DNA of 64,000 bases. Origin: Naematelia aurantialba. Lineage: Eukaryota; Basidiomycota; Tremellomycetes; Tremellales; Naemateliaceae. Under the pieces are notes generated by a model. That model searched no databases and was not told the DNA's origin. It saw only the letters and a list, made by a program, of their open reading frames with translations. Both the position numbers and the translations under genes were made by a program. This document shows positions 37,476 through 48,564 of the stretch, in pieces (within the stretch, counting starts at the first letter, position 1; each line of letters starts with the position of its first letter). The stretch spans positions 2,254,432-2,318,431 of the forward strand of contig JAKFAO010000002.1 in the NCBI GenBank assembly GCA_021527695.1, given 5' to 3'.

Positions 37476-38241
37476 ATGGATTTCTCACAGTTCAACGGGC
37501 CTGAACAGGCAGCCATCACTCAGGTCATCGAGAAGAAGCAGGTACGTCTATTGCAGATTTCGACGATCCGGAAGACTCCAACTCTTGCACCGCTAGACCT
37601 GCAACTCGAGCTAATCAATCTACTTTCAGTTGCAAGACTTTATGAAATTATACACTGGACTTGTCGAGCGGTGTTTCAATGCATGTGCACAAGATTTCAC
37701 ATCGAAAGCCTTGACGACCAACGAGGTGAGTTGTGACAATACTCGTTGCTTTGAATGGAGAGCTCGGCCCCTTCGGGCTTCGGTCAGGCTTCAATCTTTG
37801 CAGAATTGGCATGACGCCCATATTGGTGTTCGATGGATAGGACGATGGCAACTATTGGCTATGTACACCAATGCAGTGGTCGGAAAGTCATATGCCAGTG
37901 TCTGTCAGACCAACAGCGATCGCGGCAGCAGCCTGGGAGTTGGTTCATATCGGGTTTTACATATGAAGGGGAAGATGGGGCGGCCTGGGTGGGGCGAGGA
38001 GAGAGAGGGGGCGGGACCCGTCGGTTGTGTAATGGCCGCTGCGCCGGGCTGGCCATATACCGAGTCCACATGTTCGCTGACTGTGTTCTTCAGAAATCGT
38101 GCGTCCAAAACTGTGTGGACAAGTTCCTCAAGCACTCGGAGCGCGTTGGAGCACGGTTTGGAGAGTATAATGCAGGTGCGCTTGCGGCTTGGTATCCTCG
38201 GAAGCAGACTGACGTGTACAGAGCAAATGATGAATAAGTAA
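37476..38241 (+). CDS. TIM9: Mitochondrial import chaperone Tim9
   Basis: Four exons (37476-37541, 37630-37725, 38094-38175, 38222-38241) give 87 residues, the same length as yeast Tim9. Twin CX3C motifs (CFNAC and CVQNC) are present, with LYTGLVERCFNAC and FLKHSERVGARF matching the family. Tim9 pairs with Tim10 in the intermembrane space to carry hydrophobic inner-membrane and beta-barrel precursors. It is transcribed divergently from IES2 over at most 165 bases. Intron 2 is 368 bases, far longer than the usual 50. Confidence 0.93.
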
Positions 38242-39063
38242 TGACATGACGCATGTAACCATCCTCCTTGTGACGAGTTCCAACTGTGTCGGGTCTCATA
38301 GTGTGAAGCTCAAATTGTACATGTTCACCGGCCTCAGCGGGGTCAAGATCCTCGAGGGCTCCTTGAGCGGCAGTGGCGTCAACGCTGGTTTCTAGCTATA
38401 AGAAGCTCCCTTTCTCTATGACGAATCAGCGCTCCCGTCAGCTGACCCAGTCGATAAGTGGACAATAGCTTCCTGCACCTGTCTGACGGTTGTCCCGCCA
38501 GAGTGCCGTAAAGATTACAATGAGAGTCAGTCATATGCCGCAAATATTGCCACCAGAGTCAATCATAGACTCCCTTTGCTGCAGAAATATACTCGTAGGA
38601 ACTCCCTTGCCTTGCCATGACTGGTGCGGCCAGAGTTGCATCTCAACCTGGACTGCTGACCGATGAATGGCAAATCGCGTTCGACCTTGAACTGCCTTCT
38701 TTGTGCAATGAACGCTATGACCGAGTCCAACTTCTCGCCCGGAGAGCCCATGCTATGTACGTGGTCCTTAGAGGGCTCCATATACAGTTCAAATGATCAG
38801 CATTTCACTGGACGCTCCCATTCTCAGCATGCCAGAGGTACAAATGCCAGACACCGGACCCGCCTTCTCTTACAGCATGGATGCTGTTATCGTCTGTCAT
38901 TGCCCCTCATAGGAAATCAGAACAGTACAGTAATTTGCATTGCATCAAGAGGTCGGCGTACAAACGAGCACGACCTGCAAGTAGACCGAATGATCCCATT
39001 TTCCCACCACTGTTCGTACAAGTCATCCGAGAGCCTCCCACCGCTAACATTTGCCGCAGAGGC
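38242..39063. other. Long convergent intergenic region with unassigned open segments
   Basis: 822 bases between two convergent genes. A 59-codon ORF with a balanced composition lies on the plus strand at 38617-38796. On the minus strand an acidic, alanine-rich open segment runs from about 38390 to 38290. Neither matches a family I know. This may be a small gene, a gene remnant or only 3' flanks. Confidence 0.35.
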
Positions 39064-41001
39064 TCAAGCCACTTTCTGTAACGCATGTGCGAATATGTCG
39101 CGCAACACCCAAGCGGAATCCTTGGGAGTTCGTTTGCCAGTTGCTCGATCGACAACGGTCACACCAAACCGCGGCCTGTATCCGAATGCCCACTCGAGAT
39201 TACTAGGCATGATCTCAGCATCCTTATACGCAGTTTCTGCAAACACATACTCTAGCAGGGACCACGCCATGTACCCGCCGACAAGGATATTATCGTCTCT
39301 CACCGCTTCCAGCATCTCCTTAATGTAAGAAGCAAAGTATTCCTGACGAATGGTATCGTGAATTACTTCGGTGAGTGGCAAATCCGCCTCGTTCTCGACG
39401 GGGAAGCCGTTCTCCGTGATCCAGATGGGGATCTTATGAGGTGCCGCGTAGAGCTCGGAAAGATACCGAAGCAGTTTACGGAAACCCCAGGGTACTAAGC
39501 ATAGATCAGAAGGTGGTGGGGTATGGATGGGCGAGGATCAAGTAGCCGGGCGGGCCAGGCAGCAGCAGGAAGGAAGTGCTTACCCATATACGGGTGCCCA
39601 TTCTCACCACGTACACCGATCAACTGGCCATCTTTCTCGTAGACCTTCTCTGTCTGACCGAAAGACCATTCGACGGCGGGATTTGCAGCATTTGAAGGGT
39701 CGACGCGCTTTCCAGTTGCATATTTTGTGCCGTAGTGGTTCAAGCCAAAGCTGCAACATGAGCGCTCGTGAATCCAAAGAGCTTACAATTCCGAGGAGCC
39801 TCTAACGACGGCCCACTCTTCATCGGAGAAGGAAGGTGCATCTTCACCGAGCTCGTCTAGTACTGTTTTTGGAAACCTGCCTAGATCTGTCCAAATCAAT
39901 GCCTGCCAACTATTCAAGAAACCCCCCACCTACAGATTGGCTCTGCGTACTAAGCATGCAAAGTCAGCCACAATTATTCAGGTAGTGAAGGAATTATAGG
40001 ACGTACAAAGCCGAGGACCCAGTCCAGTGTGAGCTGTGCTGCCTTCCCTGCTTCTTCCGACTTGTCAAGCGGCTCAGTCCAGTCGCAATTCTGTGGTATG
40101 AGCTAAATCCTTTCACTAGATGCTTGTGGCTCACAAGTGTGATCCCAATTGTACCGTTCTGCACTTTCTGAAATTTCGAGCGATATAGTTCCACAGTCCT
40201 TGCGTGGCACAGCAAGAGATGCCTGGCATATCTACCTCGATTGGTCAAGTGTCCATAAAACCGGTGCGAATGCTTACACTGCGTGGTCCCTCCCGTTCGC
40301 CCAATCTGTCTTCAGAACCATACTACTGAGCATGGTGAATATATGCGGCTGAAGGATAAGCACGGGCTGAGATCAAAGTGCTTGGCTGACCTCATTGATG
40401 GTGATCCAATGCTTGACACGATCGCCCAGACGCTCAAATAGCACCTCGGCATAAGCGACAAAATCCAGCACAATTTCCGATGAAGAGAAACTGCCATATC
40501 GATCTTCAAGTGCCTGCGGGTGATCCCAGTGAAAGATGGTGATGCAGGGTCTGATTCCTTGTGCAATCAATGCGTCGACCTGTGAGGATTAGTCCTTGTG
40601 GGCAGAGGAAAGACTCTCGAGAATAAGCGGACCAGGTCAGAATAGAATTTGATTCCCGCTTCGTTCAACGGGTCACCACGTCCGCCTGTATATCAGCCCT
40701 GGACAACTTGCTTCTCCTCATTCTCACCAAGTGGCTTGATTCTCGGCCAGCTGATTGAGAATCGATAAGTATTGCATCCATATTCTTTCAAAAGCTGCAC
40801 ATCGTCTCTCCAGAGCTCGTAGGAGCGACAAGCCTGCTCGCCGTTTTCCTTGTCCTTCAGCACGACATCCCAAACGCTTAGGCTCTTCCCGTCTTCGAGA
40901 TGTCCGCCTTCAATCTGATACGACGCTGAAGAACAGCCAAATAAGAAGGTTGGCGGGAGAAGCGATGCCAACGATGGGTCAGAAGTGATTCGGTCAGCCA
41001 T
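39064..41001 (-). CDS. GH1 family beta-glucosidase-like enzyme
   Basis: Glycoside hydrolase family 1, retaining mechanism. [15 protein letters not shown] starts the barrel; [17 protein letters not shown], the acid/base Glu in TINE spliced to [10 protein letters not shown], the nucleophile Glu in WITENGFP, and a final [15 protein letters not shown] are all present. About ten exons and roughly 470 residues. No signal peptide is seen, so it is likely cytosolic and acts on imported glycosides. A 48-base intron (39250-39203) has no stop and keeps frame, so it is easily missed; removing it gives SLLDNLEW. Another junction (DHA-V-YARHLLL) needs a GTAAGC donor. The substrate is uncertain (beta-glucoside or rutinoside type). 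Confidence 0.85.
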
Positions 41002-41318
41002 CCTTATAGTCGAACTGTCTGCAGAGGCCAGCCTATGAGGTGAGTGGTGGGATATGTGAGGATGAGAGCAGAATCCATGCATGGGGGCGGGTGGACGGGA
41101 GTCAAATCATCATAGGGCAAACCAGGCAATAGAGCGACCGGAATAATCTCGCCAAAATGCAATAGGCGCGCCAAACACAAGCGAGCCTTCTGTTGTAGGC
41201 CTGTCAAATCCAATTCAGCAGGTCGCGCGTCCTGTCGTATGTTGTTGTAATCCTAGTCTGTCGACTGCAAGATCACTCACACGACTAGAACTGATCAGCG
41301 AGGAGCGAGCCTCCTACC
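41002..41318. other. Divergent promoter GH1 / ATG5
   Basis: A 317-base spacer between divergent genes with a GGCGCGCC-like palindrome at about 41166. No gene is seen. Confidence 0.4.
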
Positions 41319-42585
41319 ATGTCCTCCCCCAACCCCGTGCAGTCATCCGCGAATTTGTTCCGACGCCTCACATGGCAGGGGTCCGTTCCACTCGAGATCA
41401 GGCTGGCAGAGGGAGAGCCTGGAGCTGGATCAAGCACAGATCGGTACTACGTCAGCTTCCAATGTATCTGTCAAGAGAACAGTTTGCTGACTGCGCTCAG
41501 ATGCATGCTCCCCGATACACTTACCTGCCTCTGCTGATCCCTGAGATCCGAGAAAACCTGGTCGAGCTCCTATTGGACGACCAGCAGCTGGAAAGCATCG
41601 ACGAGTCCCAATGGTGGTTTGAAGAAGATTCTGGTGATCCAGACTCTGGATCCTTCGCAGGCCAGGGCGTATGCCGCTGGTATGTCGCCTGCTATATACC
41701 AGCGTCTGACGGCAACACAGGCACTGGCCGCTCGACCTAATACAACTTCACTCGCTCATATCCCAGCCATCCTCCGCATCGACCTCCACATCGCCCACTC
41801 CTACGCCACCTCTCCGCCTCATACTTCACTTGTCAAACCCCCCAAGCGACAAGCTCCTTATGGCAAACTCTATCGAGGCTTGCAAAACACAATGGCTGAA
41901 TCAGGTCAAAGAAGCCGATTTCGTCAGATGGCGGAACACGAATCGTGTTACAGGTCTGAAGAGGGCAGACCTGGAGGCAGGGTGGGATGGGATCGTGCAA
42001 GGTGAGCTGTCTTTCCAACACACGGCGAATTCCTCAGTCTCTGGGGTTCCGTTATCTGTCATTCATAACGGCCCTACGAACTGTGCATGACTGATCCCAG
42101 GCAGATGATTATGACCTCTACATGCGTGTGGCCTCCCGCGTCCTGCCTCTGCCAGTGCCGAGCTCTTCTACGCCTTTGATGTCTTCAAATCCTCCCCGGC
42201 CGGCATCTACCGACCCTGGTAGCTCCGGTCCCAAAGCCGAGACCGCCTCTTCAATACGGGCCCTTCCGCTGAAGATATATCTTCCCGACAATGCGCCTGT
42301 GATCCAGGAGATTGTGCCGCCTGTCGGATCGGACGGTAACTCCCTCTCAATCAACGTCACGGTTGCCTGCTGCTAACTAGTTATCCAGGGAAGCCTACGA
42401 CACTGCTGCAGATACTACATCAACATTTGCCTCTCCTGTTTCCGTCAACTTCGGGGTATCCTCTAGCATATCCAGTGGTTCAGGGGATAGAGCTGCCACC
42501 GGATGCAGAACTAGCATGGATGGCGAGTTGCGTTTGTGGAGCAGATGGTTGGGTCAGAGTCGGTATCCGACTTAGAGCAGAGTAG
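41319..42585 (+). CDS. ATG5: Autophagy protein Atg5
   Basis: Atg5 is conjugated to Atg12 and, with Atg16, acts as the E3 for Atg8 lipidation on autophagosome membranes. Six exons assemble the family pattern: [44 protein letters not shown], then NPPSDKLLM. The Lys of PSDKLL, codon 41851-41853, corresponds to the Atg12 acceptor. The C-terminal ubiquitin-like fold includes [33 protein letters not shown] and the ending VGIRLRAE. The stop at 42583-42585 leaves a 181-base convergent gap to the next gene. Confidence 0.88.
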
Positions 42586-42766
42586 GCCCAGAGGAACATA
42601 CAATGTCTCAGTCGCCAGTCGGACGCCAAGACCACGGCGTATAATGCATATAATAGTGTCTTGCTTGATCTGTCTGTCTTCTAGAGACACATTGTACCAC
42701 CCTATGGAAACACCCTTCCCACCATGCCAGATTATGAGGCGTGTTTTGAGCGACCAAAGATGTGAC

Positions 42767-43944
42767 TCATTGCAGGCTGATTGCCATGCCACCGTCTACG
42801 AGCAGACTAGCCCCGTTGACATATTTGGCGAGATCACTGGCAAGAAAGACTGCTGGACCGGCGATGTCAAATGGTTCTCCGAGACGGGCCAGCGGGACTC
42901 GCCGTTCTTGTTCTTGTCGTTTGACTGGATTTGACAGATCCTCGGTGTTGATCGCGGTTTCGATCGTACCTATGGGGAGGGGGGGAGAGCGACAAGGAGC
43001 AGAACACCATGAGCGCACACAGTTGTGTAGGCAGAAGATAGCAATGTCCAAGTTAACAGTACATCAGCACCGACAAGTACGACCACGAGTAGCTAGCTCA
43101 CCTGGAAGTACAGAATTGCACCGTATTTTGAGCGGACCTAAAGCGATCGCACAGCTCTCCATGAGACTTTTGACTCCGGCCTTCGTCGGCGTATAATGCG
43201 TCTGCTCTCCGCCACCCATGAGAGCCGAAATGCTGCTAATGGCCACGATGGCTCCGCGATGACCCGTGGTGATATCGGGCTCCTGCGTAGCCATGACATT
43301 TGCGACGGCCTGAGTGATATAGAAGGCGCCCGACAGATTGACGTCTTGCACGCGCTTCCATAATGAGTGAGGGAGGTCGAGAAAGGTATGGAAGGGGCAG
43401 ATACCGGCATTGGAGAAAAGAACGTCCACACGGGGAAATGTTGATAGTGCACTGGTCACGATCTACGAGGTATAAACATCGGGCGATAGTGGGTGAGAGT
43501 TTTAGCACACCTTAGCTGCCGTGTTCGGGTCGGAAATGTCGCCCGCAACGACGACCGACTTCCCACCCGCAGCCTCGACTTGACTTTGGACCTCTGTCAC
43601 GTCGTCGAGTGTAGAATCGCCAAGATGATGGAGGACGACGTTTGCACCATTCTTGGCGGCAGCTGTGACTCTTAGCTGCCGCGGACAGACTGCTGGCTGT
43701 TCCCTCCATCGTGACCAGGGTGGGAGTCGAGTGGTTTATACGTACTGATAGCAATGGCTCGACCTATCCCAGTGGAAGAGCCAGTGACAATCACCGTCTT
43801 TCCCGGGAGCAGACCATTGGCGGCTGGCCAAGGATACGGAGGCCGCAGTGACGAGGACATGGCGACTGGCGTGTTGGCGAAAGCGCGACTGATATACAGC
43901 CGCGTAGGAGCTGGTCGAAGAACCACTCTACCGAACTTTGCCAT
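42767..43944 (-). CDS. LRA1: L-rhamnose 1-dehydrogenase (SDR)
   Basis: A classical SDR matching fungal L-rhamnose dehydrogenases, the first step of the non-phosphorylated L-rhamnose pathway (L-rhamnose to L-rhamnono-lactone). Motifs are VTGSSTGIGRAIAI, LFSNAGICPF, catalytic Ser in ISSISALMGG, THYTPTKAG (Tyr-x-x-x-Lys), RCNSVLPG, LARLGEPFDIAGPA and the tail ASLLVDGGMAISLQ; the last two blocks are highly characteristic. Five exons. Start is uncertain: an ATG at about 43860 gives the usual cytosolic length, while the ATG at 43944 adds ~28 residues rich in Arg with no acid, resembling a mitochondrial presequence. Divergent from LRA3. Confidence 0.85.
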
Positions 43945-44101
43945 GTGTGACAGGCTCGTCGACGTTGGCAAGGCTCTCTTCATCGCCATGAGTGCAGGAC
44001 TGTCCCACAGGCGTACGGTCTGAACACGCGCTCGACTCGTTCTCTTTTTCGGTTGAAAGTGGATCGACAAGTGGAACCGGGACCAAGAGGAAAGCATAGC
44101 A

Positions 44102-44123
44102 CGGTCCGGAGGGCGGCCGCCGG
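44102..44123. promoter_or_regulatory. CGG/CCG cluster in rhamnose divergent promoter
   Basis: A GC-rich block with three CGG and two CCG triplets, including TCCGG and CCGGA as an inverted pair, in the middle of the 308-base LRA1/LRA3 divergent promoter. Zn2Cys6 regulators bind paired CGG triplets, so this is a candidate inducer-response element. No factor is known from the sequence. Confidence 0.35.
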
Positions 44124-44252
44124 AACATCTTTACACCGCCGCTCTAAAGTGGGTTGCACTCCCCGCAACCATGAATACTTGCGTCTTGACACCGCCCTCT
44201 ACATTCCATCATAGCAACCTAACTGGATCAACGCACTCCCCAGACAGCCAAC

Positions 44253-46043
44253 ATGTCACCAAAGCAATGGCCAACGATCGTCAGTACTACAACACACCCC
44301 GTAAGAAAAGACCTTCCTGACTTGCCCTCAGGTCAAGCTCGAGACCTTCATCCCGAGTGCTCATGGGTCAGGGGGAGACTACCACAGGCAGGGTGCCGAG
44401 CACTGGAGTGAGTGTCTATCTATCGTAACCATTCTTCTCCATGCTCCAATCTACCCTGAACTATGCTGAGCGTAATAGTCGTCGCTGGCAACATCTCATG
44501 CCCGATGCACAAATACCCCGAATACCGAGTCTCCCGCACGTCTTGGGGTATCGGCGTCCTCGGTTCCATCTTTGTCAAGCTCACCGCGTCTGATGGTACT
44601 GTTGGCTACGCGACTGGATTTGGCGGGCCCCCTGCTTGCTGGCTTATCGAAGAGCACTTCAAACGCTTCGTTATTGGCCAGGACCCCCGTGACACCAACA
44701 AGATTTGGGACATGATGTTCCGTGCAAGCATGTTCTATGGTCGAAAGGGTGTGTTCTTTGTTCTCCCCATCTGACCAGCCCTCTGAATAAGGTAGGTCTC
44801 CCTCTTGCAGCCCTGTCCGTCGTGGACCTGGCCATCTGGGACCTCGTCGGCAAGATCCGCGGCGAACCCATATACAAGATGATCGGCGGCCGCACCAAGA
44901 AGGACATCCCTCTGTATCTCACCGGCCCTAGGCCTGACGTGGCCAAGAAGCTCGGCTTCTGGGGATCAAAAGTGAGAATATCCTCATTGTCGCCACGTTT
45001 CAACAAGTCTCGCTGACAGTTGCCAAAGGTTGCTCTCCCTCACGGACCTCCAGACGGTCACGAAGGCATCAGAAAGAATGTTCAATACCTCAAGGAATGC
45101 AAAGATCTTGTGGGGCCGGACTACCCGCTTCAAGTCGACTGTTATATGTCACTGGACGTGGTAAGTTGGCTGTCTATACTTTCCCGTCCCAGCTTGTCGC
45201 ATAAAATTAGCACCAAAGTCTGGCCCAGACTCCCCGGCACCCGCAAGCCAACGCGTCTCCTCTTCGGTATCGACGACGGGCTGAACATGACATATAGCCT
45301 TACACCATTGCTCTCGTGAGAGCTGTTGAGAGAGCCGGCGTCGAAATCAACTGGTGGGAAGAGGTTCTCCACCCGGACGACTTTGACGGCCACGTCAAGC
45401 TCAAGGAGGCTCTGCCACACATCAAGTTCACAACTGGGGAGCACGAGTACTCCAAGTATGGCTTCCGAAAGCTCATCGAGGTGATTGACTACCCATCCAT
45501 CCCCATGACAAGCTCAAAACTGATACTCGTAGAACCGTGCTGTTGATATCATCCAGCCAGACGTGATGTGGCTCGGCGGCCTGACAGAGCTGATCAAGGT
45601 CGCGGCGTGAGTCCTTAACTGAACATCAATGCAACCCCCTACTGACCAGGCAGGATGGCCGCTGCGTACGACATTCCTGTTGTGCCTCATGGGTCCGGCC
45701 CGTATTCGTTCCAGGCCATCATGTCGTTCCCGAACTCCGACTTCTGCGAGTACATTGTAAGTTTCCGTCTTGTTGCTCGACCGATTTGTTCTTTGATTAA
45801 TGTGATCAGGCAAACTCGCCTGATGGCTCCTCGATTGCGCCATCCTTCGGAAACCTCTTCACCAATGAGATCCTCCCGCTCAACGGCCGAGTGGATCTGA
45901 GCGATGCGCCAGGCTTCGGGCTCGAGCTGAACCCTGCTGCTGAACTCGTTCCTTATGGGCATTTCTTCACGCCTAGCAAGAGCCTCGGCGCAGCTGGCGA
46001 AGCAGAAGTAAAGGAGGATGGCGAGGTGAACGGGTCGGCGTAA
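44253..46043 (+). CDS. LRA3: L-rhamnonate dehydratase
   Basis: Enolase superfamily (mandelate racemase branch). It dehydrates L-rhamnonate to 2-keto-3-deoxy-L-rhamnonate. Family blocks include GGDYHRQGAEHW, CPMHKYPEYRVSR, GIGVLGS, TGPRPDVAKKLGF, LPHGPPDGHEGIRKN and IIQPDVMWLGGLTELI. Metal ligands are the Asp of QVDCYMS, the Glu of WWEE and the Glu of TTGEHE; the catalytic His is in VPHGSGPYS. About ten short exons and roughly 440 residues; the end is GEVNGSA, TAA at 46041-46043. The first exon encodes only nine residues. Divergent transcription with LRA1 supports shared induction by rhamnose. Confidence 0.87.
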
Positions 46044-46558
46044 GAGGTACTATGGTCCAGTAGTTGTGTAGTTTGAAAGCATCGTTGGTTTGCAAGAGTC
46101 AGCTTGAGCAGAACTCGTTACATGTGACCAAACTGAATCCGGCTGCTTGACAGTCGCGCCAAGAGATGTGAATGGTTGCTCAACAACATGCCTCGGCTGA
46201 ATCGTGGTCAGTTCACTCTGGAACGTTCTTGATGGGCCATCATCCACACTTACATGTGACACACCTGACGTGCGCTTCCTCTCACGTGCGGCGTCCACAG
46301 CACAGCTCCCCGTCGTGCACGAAAGCTTGGCAGAGCCTCCCCCACAAGACTCACGCCGCGTCGGCTTGGCAACGTTGCAAACCTCGGCCTTGGCCTGCGC
46401 CCGTCGCTACCTTGCCATGCAGAGCTGTGTTGAGCTGCTTCTCCTGATATGAGTGGTCTCGTTGTCGCTCACTTCTGCGCTTCATTGACATTCAGCGTCG
46501 TCTTCATCGAAGACGCGACGAGCACCGTCCTACCGTCCATTCCGCTGACCGCCTCGCC
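46044..46558. other. Promoter of cell-surface glycoprotein gene
   Basis: A 515-base spacer between tandem genes with pyrimidine-rich stretches; no coding feature is recognised. Confidence 0.4.
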
Positions 46559-48210
46559 ATGTTGTCCGCGTTAACTCTCTCCTCCATCACGATCCTTGCG
46601 GTGCCATTGATACGGGCTCAAGTCACCGCGACCTTCCCCAACGGCCCGACCAACCCAGACACCCCGTCATTCTCACCCGTGGGCTCTCAGGTGAATCAGA
46701 CCTCCTTCTCTCGCCTCCTGTCTCTCAACGGGCTCGACGACTTTTGCTTGTTTGGTCCTCCAGAGCCTGGACTGGATAGCTTGATTGGAAACGTCGAGCC
46801 TATCGTGGTTGCCTATTGCACCAAACCACGCAATGACGCACGGTAAGCCACCCATCCCGCTTGTCAAAGTCTTCGACGAGTACTTTGCTTCGTGGCTGAT
46901 GCTCTTAGTATCATTCCAGATGGCACCATCACAGCTGCGCACGCAAGTCATTGACGCCGACATTGGGGCGTGCTGACCATGGGCCCAGTTCATCAAGACG
47001 TCAACATACGTACAAATATATGGGTTCTGGGACGGGACCAAGATCAACATCGTCAGTTTCAGCCCACCTTTCTTCCGTGGGGCGTCCTGCAGGAGTCCAA
47101 AGAATCCATACCAAGGCTGACCGTCGTAGCCTTCTGGGGATGCTGGCGGGGAGCTCGACCCTCACGGGGCGGAAAATCTCGGCAACCCTATCGGCGGGAA
47201 CGTGACTTCGAATGTCCCAACTGGGTCCGACGTCTTCTATGAAGAGTGGATGTCCTTTGTGAGATACTCGGAAGTCTGAGGCTGGCCTTGCTTCTGATAG
47301 TTACAGGTCTCGTATGACCAGTTCTGCTTGCGTATTTGCACCGCCGACACCAACAACGTCACGACTGCTCTGCAGTGTGAACAGTGAGTCTTCATTTCAT
47401 CCGCTCCGTCCAGAACCTTGCGTCTCATCAGTACAGTGAATTAGACATCATGGGATGTCAATTTGTGATGGCGATCCAGTGAGTCACCGGGGATCGACCA
47501 TCCTTGGAGTCTAACTTGCCTACAGAGACTTCTATTCGTCGGACAACTCATTTACGTCCTGCGATGGAGACGTTGCGCCACCTCCGGGCCTATATCCCCA
47601 AGCGGATGGCTCCACGTCAACATTCCGTCAACGATACACTGGTACATATGTGGATGGCGCTGGTTCCACCGGCACCTTCACTGTTGGACAGACCGTCACG
47701 CCGTCCGCACCGGCGTAGTAAGTCTCGAAAGCAACCGTGGACGATCGGCGGATGAGCTGATCATCTAGCTACCCTGCGACATCTAACTGTGTCACCTACT
47801 CGAGCATTTCCAGTCCGTTCAGCTTCCTCATCAGAAATCTAGGTCACTGATATGGAACAGACGGCGTGGACACTGCCGACTATCTCGTGACCGCTGTACC
47901 TCAGTTGCTTGTGTCTGGCTCCACCGTTGCCGCATCGGGCGTCTCTTCCACTTCGGTATCAGTCTCCCGAGCAACAAATTCCTCAGGAAGTGCTTCAGCG
48001 TCTCGCACTGCCGTTGGATCGACTTCTCAGAGTAACACGTCCTCCGCGCCTACTGCTACGACGTCTGGTTCCCTGACGAGCGGTGCGGCAGCTGCTCAGA
48101 GCTCGACGGGCGCGGCACGAACCACTGCGGAAGCTGGCGGGTTGCTTTACCCTTTCGGAAGCCTGATCGGAATGATTGGCTTTGTGATTGGTGCTGTCTT
48201 TGTCTTCTAG
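46559..48210 (+). CDS. GPI-type macrofage-activating-glycoprotein-like protein
   Basis: A secreted surface protein. It has an N-terminal signal (LTLSSITILAVPLIRAQ), a Cys-rich ectodomain with FCLFGPPEPG, IPDGTITAAH, YGFWDGTKINI, GELDPHGAENLGNPIGG, FCLRICTAD and MGCQFVM, then a Ser/Thr-rich stalk and a C-terminal hydrophobic helix (GSLIGMIGFVIGAVFVF) typical of GPI attachment. The ectodomain order matches the basidiomycete macrofage activating glycoprotein family, a cell-wall component. About eight exons; one intron (46943-46988) has a GC donor that the frame requires. The role in this species is unknown. Confidence 0.83.
46943..46988 (+). other. GC-AG intron in the glycoprotein gene
   Basis: A 46-base intron starting GCAAGT and ending CCCAG with a GCTGAC branch site. 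Splicing here joins TITAAH to FIKTSTYVQ and keeps the conserved FWDGTKINI frame. The nearest GT donor (GTCATT) would shift the frame away from the homologous reading. Confidence 0.75.
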
Positions 48211-48564
48211 GTGGAGGCAATGCTTGAGCATAGGTCGATTAAAGATGGATTACCCGGACACGGCCTGAAACGACCGCATGCACAGTCTACGGATTCGTAT
48301 GTTCAACGGCCGCATGTATTCTTCATTGGTCATAATCACCAATAGACCGTTGGTCGTGGATGGCAATATGCTCTCCAGTTGACAGAATGACTATTGTATC
48401 AGGGCAAGACGCTGACCAGGGAACGGCTGCACCAGATCTCAACGGAAGGGGTACTAGAAGGCGACAAGGCGAGGCTGTTGAAACATGACATACATCACAG
48501 CAACGGGCACACAAGTAGTACTGGCTAAATGGCTTGAGCTATCTCTCACAACAGCTAGATGGGC
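48211..48564. other. Convergent 3' flanks
   Basis: 354 bases between the glycoprotein stop and the stop of the small duplicated-motif gene. Nothing further is recognised. Confidence 0.4.
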
